62,366 nt of DNA from Porphyromonadaceae bacterium UBA7332 (GCA_002471225.1 DKPO01000017.1:125299-187664), one strand, 5' to 3'. Numbered from the stretch's first letter, positions 9,444 to 18,814 are shown. Notes: generated by a model from the sequence alone, not told the origin. A program made the numbers and translations.

Positions 9444-10602
9444 ATAACAGACTTTTAGCTGTCATATAATTTTTCAAAGGATTGGCATACATTTCCATTA
9501 TCTTATGAGTAAGATAAGCAATATCCTTGTTCGGGATATCGATTCGTTGAATCTGCTTGTCTACATACGCATAGAAATTGTCTTTTTGCTCATCCGTATA
9601 ATGAATGTCTAAATCATTATTCCCATTGATATAGTCCAGAGCTACATAGTTATGAGGGAAAATATGGTAATTCGCATGAATGGCCTGATCAATAATTGCC
9701 GCAATCGCCGCAAAGGTATCCGTTTTATCCAGTTCTTTTGGTAAGGTAGCCAGTGTGTCGTTGATACATGGTGAAACATGGAAGAATACATGGCCTTTCG
9801 GTTCCATGATTCCGGTACGCATATTGATTAAATCATCCGATTGTTCTTTTTTATAATCCGGATTATCTCTCTTCAACTGAAATTCTTTAGCTTTCAGATA
9901 ATCGCACGGATCGTACTCATACGTAATAGATAACGGGGCGATATTCAGATTCATAATATTTTCAATAATAGAATCAGACTCACCTCCCAGATTAAGCATT
10001 TTGATAAGTGCTTCCTGAGTACGGTCATTCGAATCTTTGGCACGACCCTCACGCTGAGCAATCCATATCGACTCGTGTTTCTGAGTACGGGCATAATGGA
10101 TATATGAAGACAATAATTTAGAAGCTTCAAGCATCTGGCGAATTCCTACTCCACGCTTAACAATAAAGTTTTTATTCAGGCGTACCAGATCACTGATCCA
10201 TGGGAATATCAGCAAATTGTCTCCAATAGCTATCTCACAGGTATTGCGACCTGCGAAGGATAATTCGGCACTTAAGAGTGCAGAGTCAAGAACAATGTCC
10301 CGGTGGTTGGATATAAAAAGGTATTCGTTATCCTTATCTATATTCTCCCATCCCGTAGTTTTCACTCCGTTTGTAGTAGATTTCATAATATACTTAATGA
10401 TCTCTACCATGATGTCTATCTGGAATTCCTTCTTTGTATGTATAGAAAGAAGGGTTTGCTTCAATTGATCAAATGGGAAAAAAGGAATTGCTTTTTTGAC
10501 CACTTCTACAAATGAAGGTTCTTCCACTAAACGGGAAAGGACGGTATGAACTTCCTCGTCGTTATAGGGACGTATTTCGTCAAAGTTATTTTGAATGTCC
10601 AT
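9442..10602 (-). CDS. PlsC/PlsB-type glycerolipid acyltransferase family protein
   Basis: This is a 386-residue protein that probably transfers an acyl chain to lysophosphatidate or a related acceptor at the inner membrane. The acyltransferase motifs are recognisable: SNHRDIVLD (His100) for block 1, NFIVKRGVG for block 2 and AQREGRAKDSND for block 3, the last resembling the EGxRSR block. The spacing in block 1 is H-X5-D (His100 to Asp106) rather than the usual H-X4-D; the codons confirm this. It is the last gene of a four-gene operon, 5 bases after ddl. The acceptor and acyl donor cannot be told from sequence. Confidence 0.8.
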   Translation of the reverse strand: MDIQNNFDEIRPYNDEEVHTVLSRLVEEPSFVEVVKKAIPFFPFDQLKQTLLSIHTKKEFQIDIMVEIIKYIMKSTTNGVKTTGWENIDKDNEYLFISNHRDIVLDSALLSAELSFAGRNTCEIAIGDNLLIFPWISDLVRLNKNFIVKRGVGIRQMLEASKLLSSYIHYARTQKHESIWIAQREGRAKDSNDRTQEALIKMLNLGGESDSIIENIMNLNIAPLSITYEYDPCDYLKAKEFQLKRDNPDYKKEQSDDLINMRTGIMEPKGHVFFHVSPCINDTLATLPKELDKTDTFAAIAAIIDQAIHANYHIFPHNYVALDYINGNNDLDIHYTDEQKDNFYAYVDKQIQRIDIPNKDIAYLTHKIMEMYANPLKNYMTAKSLL

Positions 10603-10607
10603 TGTTA

Positions 10608-11591
10608 TTAAGAATGAGACTTTATTTCGTTTTCGATAATTTCGTGCATTACTTCTTTAATGTCCAGACCGGCAGCTCTGACTTGTTGAGGAATAAAGCT
10701 GGTTGTAGTCATCCCCGGAGTTGTATTGACCTCAAGCAGGAATAACTTCCCTTTTGAGATGATGTAATCAATACGGATAATACCTTTACATCCAAGAATG
10801 TCATATATTTCCGAAGTCAGCTCCTGAACCTCTTTTGTTAATTCATTGCTGATACGTGCCGGTGTGATTTCCTCAACTTTCGAAGCCGTATATTTCGCTT
10901 CGTAATCAAAGAATTCATTTTTGCTGACAACTTCGGTAATAGGAAAGACAACTGCGTGGTCTTTTACTTTATAACAACCACAAGTGATTTCTGTTCCCTC
11001 AATGAAAGATTCTATGATCACTTCTTCTCCTTCTCCGAAGGCTTTTTCAACAGCATCATAAATTTCACCCGGATTTTTAACCTTAGTTACTCCGAAGCTG
11101 GATCCACCGACATTGGGCTTAATGAAGCAAGGAATACCACAGATGTCAACCACGTCTTCAGCCTCCAGGTATTCGCCTTTACGAAGGCGGATAGACGGTG
11201 CAATCTGAATACCAAAGCCGCTCAGATAATGATTGCAAGCATATTTATTAAAAGTAAGAGCTGATGCCAGCACACCGCAACATGAGTAAGGAAGGCCGAT
11301 AAGGTCAAAATATCCCTGAAGGATTCCATTCTCACCCGGAGTACCGTGTATCGTAATATAAGCAAAGTCAAAAACGACTTTTGTGTTAGCGTGAGTGAAT
11401 GAGAAATCATTCTTGTCGATGATAAATTTTTCATCACCGATTGATGCATACCATTCTTTATTACGAATAACCACTAAGTAGCGGTTGTATCTTTCAGCAT
11501 CGATAAAGGACATAAGTCCTTCAGCACTTTTCATGGAAACAACCCATTCAGATGAGTCACCTCCTGCTATGATTGCAATATTTTTTTTCAT
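10608..11591 (-). CDS. ddl: D-alanine--D-alanine ligase
   Basis: This is a 327-residue ATP-grasp enzyme that joins two D-alanines for peptidoglycan synthesis in the cytoplasm. The Ddl signatures are HGTPGENGILQG (substrate loop), CFIKPNVGGSSFGV (ATP binding) and LFLLEVNTTPGMT (Mg-binding Glu and Asn near the C-terminus). The length is normal for the family. It lies 9 bases after the RluD-like gene and 5 bases before the acyltransferase gene, so it belongs to the same operon. Confidence 0.95.
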   Translation of the reverse strand: MKKNIAIIAGGDSSEWVVSMKSAEGLMSFIDAERYNRYLVVIRNKEWYASIGDEKFIIDKNDFSFTHANTKVVFDFAYITIHGTPGENGILQGYFDLIGLPYSCCGVLASALTFNKYACNHYLSGFGIQIAPSIRLRKGEYLEAEDVVDICGIPCFIKPNVGGSSFGVTKVKNPGEIYDAVEKAFGEGEEVIIESFIEGTEITCGCYKVKDHAVVFPITEVVSKNEFFDYEAKYTASKVEEITPARISNELTKEVQELTSEIYDILGCKGIIRIDYIISKGKLFLLEVNTTPGMTTTSFIPQQVRAAGLDIKEVMHEIIENEIKSHS

Positions 11592-11600
11592 CTTAAGCTT

Positions 11601-12674
11601 TTAATCTTCGTGTATTTCTCTGTTTTGAATATATCCTCTCCATTTATCCATCAGTTCTACCATATCTCCGGGAACATCGGCAGTGAAGAACATCTCTTCG
11701 CCTGTACGCGGATGAATAAATCCGAGAGTCTGTGCATGAAGAGCCTGGCGAGGACAAACTTTGAAACAATTTTGAACAAACTGCTTGTATTTAGTGAAGG
11801 TTGTACCTTTCAGAATTTCGTGACCGCCATATCTTTCGTCATTAAATAATGTATGACCGATATATTTCATATGTACACGAATCTGATGTGTACGCCCGGT
11901 TTCGAGTTGACATTCAACAACTGTAACGTAACCCAGACGCTCTAATACACGATAATGCGTAACGGCATGTTTTCCGTAGTCACCTTCAGGGAATACCGTC
12001 ATTTGCATACGATCTTTCAGGCTTCGTCCGATATTTCCTTCAATGCGTCCTTCATCTTCTTTTACAGTACCCCACACAATCGCAACATATTTACGCTTAG
12101 TGGTTTTGTTAAAGAATTGCAGACCCAAATGGCTTTTCGCTTCATTTGTTTTGGCGATAACCAGTAGTCCGGAGGTATCTTTGTCAATACGGTGTACCAG
12201 TCCGAATCGAGGATCTTCAATCTGAAATTTAGGATCGTTGCGGAAATGCCAGGCAAGTCCGTGAATTAATGTTCCGCTGTAATTCCCGTGCCCCGGATGT
12301 ACTACCAGCCCGGGCTGTTTATTGATAACCATCAGATCATCGTCTTCGTAAACGATATCTAAAGGAACATCTTCAGGAATAATTTCTGTTTCGCGCGGAG
12401 GGGTAGCCATCACGATACGTATATTATCGTTCGGCTTTACTTTATAGTTTGATTTTACCGCTTTATCGTTTACCAGAATACATCCGGCATCGGCAGCACT
12501 TTGAATACGTGTACGTGTAGCATTGATTATACGTAATGTAAGATATTTGTCAATGCGTAAAGGTGATTGTCCTTTATCAACAAGTACCGAGTAATGCTCA
12601 TACATTTCATTGGATTCGGTAGGGGGAAGATCCTCTTCCTGAATCTCATCTAATTCTTCAAATTCTTCTATCAT
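11601..12674 (-). CDS. RluA/RluD-family 23S rRNA pseudouridine synthase
   Basis: This is a 357-residue protein with an acidic N-terminal stretch, an S4 RNA-binding domain (about residues 37-90) and the pseudouridine synthase core. The catalytic motif is HRIDKDTSGLLVIAKT with Asp164. HPGHGNYSGTLIHGL and QLETGRTHQIRVHM are further RluA/RluD signatures. By analogy with RluD it would modify uridines of 23S rRNA helix 69, but the exact site is inferred. It follows the PASTA-protein gene by 28 bases. Confidence 0.92.
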   Translation of the reverse strand: MIEEFEELDEIQEEDLPPTESNEMYEHYSVLVDKGQSPLRIDKYLTLRIINATRTRIQSAADAGCILVNDKAVKSNYKVKPNDNIRIVMATPPRETEIIPEDVPLDIVYEDDDLMVINKQPGLVVHPGHGNYSGTLIHGLAWHFRNDPKFQIEDPRFGLVHRIDKDTSGLLVIAKTNEAKSHLGLQFFNKTTKRKYVAIVWGTVKEDEGRIEGNIGRSLKDRMQMTVFPEGDYGKHAVTHYRVLERLGYVTVVECQLETGRTHQIRVHMKYIGHTLFNDERYGGHEILKGTTFTKYKQFVQNCFKVCPRQALHAQTLGFIHPRTGEEMFFTADVPGDMVELMDKWRGYIQNREIHED

Positions 12675-12702
12675 ATACTTACTTCAGTGTCTTATAGATA
12701 AA

Positions 12703-13314
12703 TTAAAACCACGTTTCTTCTTTTTCGTTGATCGTGATGATCGAGTCAGTCAGTTCTTCAGGCTCGCCACTACCGACAATGATAGTTAACGGGCTTCCTA
12801 CTGGTAACTCCTGATGATTGGTGATACTTTGACCACGATAGGTTACATCCAGAACAAGGTCTTTGTATTCGGATGGTTTACGAACGATATCGACTATCTG
12901 GAATCCAAGCGACTCAAGTGTTGCCACAGCCTGACGATAGGAATTATCGCGCATATCAGGAACGGCAATTTTCTTTTGAGCACGGGCATTGATAGTCAGG
13001 AATATGATTCGGTTCTCTTTTACACGTGCATCAGCGGAAGGATTCTGATCGACAATAGCACCGGGTGCTTTATCTTTCGTGAATACAGAGTCGATTACAG
13101 CAAACCGGAGTTTCGATTTAGCAAGTAACGTTTCGGCCTGTTCAACTTGTTGTCCTTTCACGTCGGGCACAGTGATTGCCTGGTTGTGGCGCGTATATTT
13201 ATTAAGCCAGAAAAGCACTAAAAATACTAAGCCGACTCCCAGAATTATAGCCAACAATATATTCTTGGTATATAAATTCCAAAACAATCGGGAGAAACCT
13301 TTCTTATTTTCCAT
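12703..13314 (-). CDS. Membrane-anchored PASTA-domain protein
   Basis: This is a 203-residue protein. Residues about 19-37 form one transmembrane helix, after which about two PASTA repeats (from ITVPDVKGQQVEQAETLL and from IAVPDMRDNSYRQAVATL) face the periplasm. PASTA domains bind peptidoglycan or muropeptides. There is no kinase or transpeptidase domain, so this is a stand-alone PASTA protein. It is the first gene of the operon with the RluD-like synthase, ddl and the acyltransferase, and linkage to ddl fits an envelope role. Exact function unknown. Confidence 0.88.
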   Translation of the reverse strand: MENKKGFSRLFWNLYTKNILLAIILGVGLVFLVLFWLNKYTRHNQAITVPDVKGQQVEQAETLLAKSKLRFAVIDSVFTKDKAPGAIVDQNPSADARVKENRIIFLTINARAQKKIAVPDMRDNSYRQAVATLESLGFQIVDIVRKPSEYKDLVLDVTYRGQSITNHQELPVGSPLTIIVGSGEPEELTDSIITINEKEETWF

Positions 13315-13417
13315 ATCTTATTTCGTTATTAATTCATTTGCAAGCTATTCGCGTGAGCAATCCTTTCGTTTCAACTCGCCGGAATAACTATTCTGCAAAT
13401 ATAGGTATAAACAAAAA

Positions 13418-13451
13418 AAGTAAAGGCTTCTCTTTTGAGAAACCTTTACTT
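13418..13451 (-). terminator. Terminator after rpmH
   Basis: Two 15-nt arms (13418-13432 and 13437-13451) pair with one mismatch around a 4-nt loop. On the minus strand a run of seven T follows. Confidence 0.85.
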
Positions 13452-13486
13452 TTAAGTGTATTATCTTCCAAAAAAAGACTTGTATC

Positions 13487-13645
13487 TTATTTCAAACCGT
13501 TGTATTCGTCAGATACAGTTAGTTTTTTTCTTCCACGAGCACGGCGAGCTGCAAGAACTCTGCGACCGTTAGCTGTAGACATTCTTTCACGGAAACCGTG
13601 TTTGTTTTTTCTTTTTCTGTTTGAAGGTTGGAATGTTCTTTTCAT
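13487..13645 (-). CDS. rpmH: 50S ribosomal protein L34
   Basis: This 52-residue basic protein begins MKRTFQPSNRKRKNKHGFRE and contains the L34 core NGRRVLAARRARGRKKLTVS. It ends in an acidic tail (SDEYNGLK) that extends past the usual 44-46 residues of proteobacterial L34. It is a structural protein of the large ribosomal subunit. It has its own promoter (13697-13727) and its own terminator. Confidence 0.97.
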   Translation of the reverse strand: MKRTFQPSNRKRKNKHGFRERMSTANGRRVLAARRARGRKKLTVSDEYNGLK

Positions 13646-13696
13646 CGCGATATTTTGTTTATATTATTACTTTCCGTACATTCTTCTTTCGGTCTG

Positions 13697-13727
13697 CAAA
13701 AATACTGACTTTTTTTGAAAATCCAAA
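13697..13727 (-). promoter_or_regulatory. Promoter of rpmH
   Basis: Read on the minus strand, TTTG (13727-13724), a 19-bp spacer and TATTTTTG (13704-13697) match both Bacteroidota promoter boxes fully. The leader would be about 45 nt. Confidence 0.75.
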
Positions 13728-13833
13728 TGGTTGAGACAAAAAGTCTTATTTACAATTCTAAAAATGGAAGCTTTTCTCCTTGATAGTTAATATGAAAAGA
13801 ATATCTTTGTTGATAAATGTTAAATATGAGGAT

Positions 13834-14394
13834 ATGGATAAGAAATCACTGCGTAAAATAATCTACGCGAAACGGAAAGATCTTAGTCTTAGCTTTTTGG
13901 AAGATGCATCAGAAAAAATAGCTGATTCTTTTGAACTTGTGCTGAAAGAGAAAGGGGTGAAATCTGTATTGATGTACATGGCATTACCGGGCGAAGTTCA
14001 AACAAAGGAACTTGTAGAGTCTTTGTTTCGTCGGGGATTGCAGATCTGGTTGCCTAAGGTTGTTGGTGAAAATCTGGAAATCCGGGCTTTTGAGGGTATG
14101 GAAAGTCTGGAAAAAGGAAGTTTTGGTGTGTATGAACCTACGGGAAGATTATGTGCGGATTTATCAGAGATTGAAATGATTGTTGTTCCCGGGGTAGCTT
14201 TTTCTGTTGACGGTGACCGGATGGGATATGGTAAGGGATATTATGACCGACTCTTATCACAAACAAATGCAATAAGAGTCGGATTTTGTTTTGAGTTTCA
14301 ATTAGTAGAAAATTTACCGGTTGAACCTCATGATAAATCAATGGATATACTATTGACAGAGAATCAGGTTATTGTTCTTTCTCAATATAGCTGA
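13834..14394 (+). CDS. 5-formyltetrahydrofolate cyclo-ligase
   Basis: This is a 186-residue enzyme that converts 5-formyl-THF to 5,10-methenyl-THF with ATP in the cytoplasm. The family signature VDGDRMGYGKGYYDRLL is present, as is the early basic segment KKSLRKIIYAKRK. Start 13834 is chosen because the family begins at this segment; an ATG at 13780 would add 18 residues with no family match. The end overlaps the convergent phoH gene by 26 bases. Confidence 0.92.
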   Translation: MDKKSLRKIIYAKRKDLSLSFLEDASEKIADSFELVLKEKGVKSVLMYMALPGEVQTKELVESLFRRGLQIWLPKVVGENLEIRAFEGMESLEKGSFGVYEPTGRLCADLSEIEMIVVPGVAFSVDGDRMGYGKGYYDRLLSQTNAIRVGFCFEFQLVENLPVEPHDKSMDILLTENQVIVLSQYS

Positions 14395-15340
14395 TCGTTT
14401 TCTTTTTCAGATCGAATTTGTCATAGGCGTCAACTATGCGTTGTACCAGTTTGTGACGGACAATATCACCTTTGTTAAACTCTACAATGCCGATACCGTG
14501 AACTTTCTTCAGAATCTTCAATGCCTGAACCAATCCGGAGGTTTGGGAAGGTGGAAGATCAATTTGTGTGATATCACCGGTAATAATCATTTTTGAGTTC
14601 ATACCCAAACGGGTCAGGAACATTTTGATCTGATGAGTAGTTGTATTCTGAGCTTCATCGAGAATAACAACCGCATCACTTAAAGTTCGTCCACGCATGA
14701 ACGCCAAAGGAGCAATCTGAATGATATTAGTTTCCATAAGCTCTTTTAGTTTGGCTGCCGGAAACATATCCTGCAATGCATCATAAAGTGGTTGCAGATA
14801 AGGATCGATTTTATCTTTCATATCTCCCGGAAGGAAACCAAGCTTTTCACCTGCTTCTACAGCCGGACGACTTAAAATAATTTTGCGGACTTCTTTTCTT
14901 TTGAGAGCTCTTACTGCAAGCGCAATAGCTACGTAGGTTTTACCTGAACCTGCTGGTCCCAGGGCAAATACAAGATCGTTAGTGTCGAACAGATCAACCA
15001 GTTTTTGTTGATTTTCTGAACGGGCAACGATGGATTTTCCGTTAATACCGTGAATAATCAGATTATCCAGTTTAGACTCTTTGGGAGAGTTTCCTTTTAC
15101 AATATCTACAATGATCGACTCGTTTAAGACATTATATTCAACACAGTATTTTTCAAGTTCGTGTATTTTCTCTTCGAATAAAGCTGTCTCTAACTCATCT
15201 CCCATAACTTTAATGATATTGCCACGCGCTATAATGCGCAACTTGGGAAACAAGGTCTTTAATAATTGTATATTACAATTGTTGATTCCGTAGAATGTAA
15301 CCAAATCGGCTAATTCCAATGTTATAATTCTTTCTATCAT
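14369..15340 (-). CDS. PhoH-like ATPase
   Basis: This is a 323-residue protein with an N-terminal KH-like region and a PhoH P-loop ATPase domain. The Walker A motif is GPAGSGKT (128-135), the Walker B region is VVILDEAQN, and SRPAVEAGEKLGFLPGD is typical of PhoH. The family is linked to RNA metabolism and is often found near ybeY or ybeZ-type genes, though no ybeY is seen here. Its exact role is not settled. Its 3' end overlaps the convergent cyclo-ligase gene. Confidence 0.93.
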   Translation of the reverse strand: MIERIITLELADLVTFYGINNCNIQLLKTLFPKLRIIARGNIIKVMGDELETALFEEKIHELEKYCVEYNVLNESIIVDIVKGNSPKESKLDNLIIHGINGKSIVARSENQQKLVDLFDTNDLVFALGPAGSGKTYVAIALAVRALKRKEVRKIILSRPAVEAGEKLGFLPGDMKDKIDPYLQPLYDALQDMFPAAKLKELMETNIIQIAPLAFMRGRTLSDAVVILDEAQNTTTHQIKMFLTRLGMNSKMIITGDITQIDLPPSQTSGLVQALKILKKVHGIGIVEFNKGDIVRHKLVQRIVDAYDKFDLKKKTISYIEKEQ

Positions 15341-15401
15341 CGAAAGTCTTTCAATTTGATGTTTATATATAGTAAGAACAAACCAGCATCATGAATGTTT
15401 C

Positions 15402-16088
15402 TTATAATTTTCCACTGTCTGCATAACTGTAATAAGCTTGTTCACAAACAATGATATGATCTAAAAGTTTAATATCCATATATTTTGCCGCTTCGGAAAT
15501 TTTTTCTGTCAGCCGGTTATCCTGAGGACTGGGGCTTGTGTTTCCTGACGGATGATTATGGCAGGCTATAATCGAAGTAGCCATTTCCAGTAAAGCCGGT
15601 TTAAGAATAAGCTTAACGTCTACGCTGGTAGCAGCAACCCCTCCCTGACTGACTTTTACCTGATTAATAATTTTATTGGCAGGGCTTAATAAAAGGATCC
15701 AGAACTCCTCATGGTGGAGATGGCCTAATTGAGGATAGAAGAAGTTATATACATCTTCGCTTCCCGTTATAGCAGTCTTCTCAACTACTTTAGCCCGGCG
15801 ATATCTACGTCCAAGTTCCATTGCGGCTTGTATGGTTACGGCCTTTGCCGGTCCGATACCATTAAATTCGCATAATTTATCAATGGAGAATTTTCCTAAT
15901 GCCAATAAATTGTTTTGAGCGCCTGCATAAATCTTTTTGCAAAGGTCAACGGCGCTTTCTTTAGTTGTTCCACTGCCAATTAATATAGCTAACAGTTCAG
16001 CTTCGGATAGAGCACTTACGCCTTTAGCCAGTAATTTTTCACGTGGGCGGTCTTCTTCAGCCCATTGTTTGATCGATAGTTTATTCAT
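15402..16088 (-). CDS. RadC-family (UPF0758) JAB/MPN-domain protein
   Basis: This is a 228-residue protein. The N-terminal half has a helix-hairpin-helix-like region (KLCEFNGIGPAKAVTIQ). The C-terminal MPN domain keeps the metal site His177, His179 and Asp190 in HNHPSGNTSPSPQD. RadC was once thought to act in DNA repair, but its true role is uncertain. The metalloprotease-like site is intact. Confidence 0.92.
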   Translation of the reverse strand: MNKLSIKQWAEEDRPREKLLAKGVSALSEAELLAILIGSGTTKESAVDLCKKIYAGAQNNLLALGKFSIDKLCEFNGIGPAKAVTIQAAMELGRRYRRAKVVEKTAITGSEDVYNFFYPQLGHLHHEEFWILLLSPANKIINQVKVSQGGVAATSVDVKLILKPALLEMATSIIACHNHPSGNTSPSPQDNRLTEKISEAAKYMDIKLLDHIIVCEQAYYSYADSGKL

Positions 16089-16128
16089 GTGTATTGATGA
16101 TTTGATTTAAGATTAAATTTCTTCCGTA

Positions 16129-17121
16129 TTATTTATAGAAGGTCTTCTGATAAGCCTGAAATTCATCTTGTTTTAAAATGATACGCTTGAAAAATGCTGT
16201 TAAAAAACCGCATCCATAGCCTAACAGCTGAATATAGGAAGCAAAGATTGCTATCAGCCCGATCTTTATACTGTGTTCGCGCAAGGTTGCATCCATAAAA
16301 ATCAGTAAAGCATATAACCCAAGAGGCAATAAAGCCCAAGGGGTGATGAAGCAAGCCAGAAGAATAAGAAATGCGACACCGAGTGTAAATACAGCAGGTA
16401 AAAGATGTACAATCTTCATGGTTCCGGGATGTCTTTTTTCCAGATTAATTCGGGCAATCCCAAAATTATATACCTGTTTGAAGAATTTTTTGAAATCTAC
16501 TCTCCGTTTATGGTATACCCAGGCATCAGGGAAAAGACGGACTTGATATCCGTTCTCAAATAAACGAATGCTAAAGTCGATATCTTCGCCAAAGCGCATA
16601 GGGGAGAATCCCTTAAGAGCTTTATACACTTGTGTTTTTACGCCCATATTGAAACTACGGGGATAGAATTTATCAAGTTTCTTTTTCCCGCCTCGTATGC
16701 CTCCGGTTGTGAAGAATGAGGTCATTGCATAATTAATAGCCTTTTGTACGTCCGAGAATGAGTCATGTGCTTTATCCGGTCCGCCAAAAGCATCGCAAGG
16801 TGAATCCATCAGTTCCTTTTCGACCGCTGCAATATAGCCGGGAGGAATAATACAGTCTGAGTCGAGCACAATAAGATAATCTCCGTTGCTTCTTTCTGCT
16901 CCGTAGTTGCGGGTTTGTCCCGGTCCGGAGTTTGGCTTGAAAAAGTATGAAATCTGCATGTCGGCGTCGTACTTACGGACTATGTCTTCACACGGAATGG
17001 ATGAGCCGTCTTCAACAACGATTACTTCAAAGTTTTTCTGAGCTTGTTGCGTGAGACTGCCTAATAATTCGTCTATTTCATTCGGTCTGTTGAAAACCGG
17101 TATAATCAGCGAGAATAGCAT
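16129..17121 (-). CDS. Family 2 glycosyltransferase with C-terminal membrane segments
   Basis: This is a 330-residue protein. It has a GT-A fold with the start SLIIPVFNRPNEIDELLGSL, a DXD-type motif (LDSDC), and FGEDIDFSIRLFENGY near the acceptor site. Two or three hydrophobic helices lie in the last 100 residues, so it sits at the inner membrane facing the cytoplasm. It probably adds a sugar to a lipid or surface polysaccharide; donor and acceptor are unknown. No other glycan-assembly genes are nearby. Confidence 0.87.
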   Translation of the reverse strand: MLFSLIIPVFNRPNEIDELLGSLTQQAQKNFEVIVVEDGSSIPCEDIVRKYDADMQISYFFKPNSGPGQTRNYGAERSNGDYLIVLDSDCIIPPGYIAAVEKELMDSPCDAFGGPDKAHDSFSDVQKAINYAMTSFFTTGGIRGGKKKLDKFYPRSFNMGVKTQVYKALKGFSPMRFGEDIDFSIRLFENGYQVRLFPDAWVYHKRRVDFKKFFKQVYNFGIARINLEKRHPGTMKIVHLLPAVFTLGVAFLILLACFITPWALLPLGLYALLIFMDATLREHSIKIGLIAIFASYIQLLGYGCGFLTAFFKRIILKQDEFQAYQKTFYK

Positions 17122-17184
17122 GCTGTATATTCTGATTTTTTTGTTTTGTGCAAGATTACGAATATTCTTGATTTAAAACAAAAA

Positions 17185-17215
17185 AAAGCGCGGAGAACAG
17201 AAGTCTCCGCGCTTT
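17185..17215 (-). terminator. Terminator after efp
   Basis: A 12-bp perfect stem, AAAGCGCGGAGA (17185-17196) with TCTCCGCGCTTT (17204-17215), is followed on the minus strand by a T-rich stretch. It separates efp from the glycosyltransferase gene. Confidence 0.88.
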
Positions 17216-17240
17216 CTTTTTTGTACGTTGTACGTGAAAA

Positions 17241-17804
17241 TTATTTAGCTCTTTCTACGTATGAACCATCAACAGTGTTCACTTTGATTTTTTCACCTTC
17301 TTCGATGAATAAAGGAACACGGATTTCAGCACCTGTTTCAAGTTTAGCAGGTTTCAAAGTGTTTGTAGCTGTATCACCTTTCAAACCAGGCTCAGTATAA
17401 ACAACCTCCAAAATAACGTTTGTCGGAAGATCGGCGAATAATACAGTTTCAGTGTCTGCATTCATAACAACTTCAACCATATCTCCTTCTTTTAAGAAAC
17501 GCACGCCATTAATACGGCCTTCTTCGATAGGAATTTGTTCGTAAGTTTCGTTGTTCATGAAGTTATAACCCATATCATCTTTGAAAAGGAATTGGTATGG
17601 ACGTCTTTCAACGCGAACTTCGTTTACTTTAACACCAGAGTTGAATGTGTTTTCGATCACACGACCTGTTTCAACGTTTTTAAGTTTAGTACGCACGAAT
17701 GCTGCACCTTTACCTGGTTTAACGTGTAGAAACTCAGTGATAAAATAAAGACCATTGTTGTACTCAATGCACATACCGTTTCTAAAATCTGCAGTAGTTG
17801 CCAT
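17241..17804 (-). CDS. efp: Translation elongation factor P
   Basis: This is a 187-residue protein of normal EF-P length with the three beta-barrel domains. It relieves ribosome stalling at proline runs. The tip of domain I reads HVKPGKGAAF with Lys32 at the position modified in many bacteria. I see no epmA or epmB in this window. The C-terminal EGEKIKVNTVDGSYVERAK is typical. It is a single-gene unit with its own promoter and terminator. Confidence 0.97.
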   Translation of the reverse strand: MATTADFRNGMCIEYNNGLYFITEFLHVKPGKGAAFVRTKLKNVETGRVIENTFNSGVKVNEVRVERRPYQFLFKDDMGYNFMNNETYEQIPIEEGRINGVRFLKEGDMVEVVMNADTETVLFADLPTNVILEVVYTEPGLKGDTATNTLKPAKLETGAEIRVPLFIEEGEKIKVNTVDGSYVERAK

Positions 17805-17848
17805 AAATGCTATTTATATATGTATTGTTAGATTTTTATTTAACGACA

Positions 17849-17879
17849 CAAAGTTAATGCAATTGACTTAAATTTGAAA
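17849..17879 (-). promoter_or_regulatory. Promoter of efp
   Basis: On the minus strand, TTTC (17879-17876), a 19-bp spacer and TAACTTTG (17856-17849) give a full -7 match and a three-of-four -33 match. The leader would be about 38 nt. Confidence 0.6.
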
Positions 17880-17913
17880 GAGTTAGACGAGTAAAGACCC
17901 TTATTTATAGTTA

Positions 17914-17935
17914 AAGGCGACCTCACGGCCGCCTT
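17914..17935 (-). terminator. Weak hairpin downstream of the NigD-like gene
   Basis: A 6-bp stem (AAGGCG with CGCCTT) encloses a GC-rich 10-nt loop, but only a short T-run follows on the minus strand. It may be the terminator of the NigD-like gene. Confidence 0.4.
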
Positions 17936-17971
17936 CTCCCCCCTTTACGTGTTATAGTCTAATAATAGCAA

Positions 17972-18694
17972 TTACTTTATTTCTTGTGAAAATGTATTCA
18001 ATTCTTTCACCGAAATTTTTGGCTGAGCAGTATTTGCTTCTGCCTTGATTTCGTATTGTTTTACACCTGAAAAAGTATTGGCAGAAATAACAAATGTTAC
18101 TTCTTTGTTTTCAGCTGTGAGATATTCACTGACATTGAATGAGACGATAGCCTGAGCTCCGAAATTAGCAGGAGCACCATTGCCGTTTTGTCTGAAATCC
18201 AGATATACTTTACCGTCTTCAGGAGATTCGGTTAAAGTATTATTGACCAGATTAACGTAATGTCTGTATCCATAAGAGGTGTTATAGCCGAAAATAATAT
18301 TTATATATTCATCGGCAAACCAGATGTCAAACATCTTAACGTTGTCATTTCCAATGGAGTCTTTGTTTGACTCAGTCAGATCAATAACTTTCTTAGTTAA
18401 TATATTAGAGAGAGCATTTACTTTCACATAATGGTCAAATCCATTTTGTTTATCCGATAGGATTGTGTAATTAGCCCATACTCTTTGCCCGTTTCCGGGT
18501 TTGTAGTAAAAATCTTGTGCAGCAGGCCATAATTTTTCACCATTGTCAAGCTGAAGGTAATAGGCAGAACCTTCTGCTTTTACTGTTGCAATACTGATAG
18601 AATAATCATTTAATGAATATCCGTCATTATTACATGATGAGAAAAACGGCAGAAGCATGATCATAAAAAGAAAATAGATTCCCGCTTTTTTCAT
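17972..18694 (-). CDS. NigD-like lipoprotein
   Basis: This is a 240-residue lipoprotein if started at 18694 (MKKAGIYFLF). The frame is open to 18727, but that start puts 11 residues before the signal peptide. The lipobox is PFFSSC with Cys21. The segment ISIATVKAEGSAYYLQLDNGEKLWP matches the NigD-like family of Bacteroidota lipoproteins: an OB-like N-terminal domain and a beta-sandwich C-terminal domain. The name comes from a bacteriocin-related locus, but the function is unknown. It stands alone between efp and the epimerase gene. Confidence 0.82.
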   Translation of the reverse strand: MKKAGIYFLFMIMLLPFFSSCNNDGYSLNDYSISIATVKAEGSAYYLQLDNGEKLWPAAQDFYYKPGNGQRVWANYTILSDKQNGFDHYVKVNALSNILTKKVIDLTESNKDSIGNDNVKMFDIWFADEYINIIFGYNTSYGYRHYVNLVNNTLTESPEDGKVYLDFRQNGNGAPANFGAQAIVSFNVSEYLTAENKEVTFVISANTFSGVKQYEIKAEANTAQPKISVKELNTFSQEIK

Positions 18695-18814
18695 AAACAT
18701 TAGTTTTAGAATGTTATCTCTGTGCACAGATAAATTTTTTAACTCTATGCACTTAGATGATAAAGCTGGATAATTTGCTGCATCATGTATAGTTAAAATG
18801 ATTTAAAATCTAAT

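Noticed and set aside
13338..13718. 126-codon plus-strand frame
   Set aside because: It is antisense to rpmH and overlaps its terminator and promoter; rpmH is certain.
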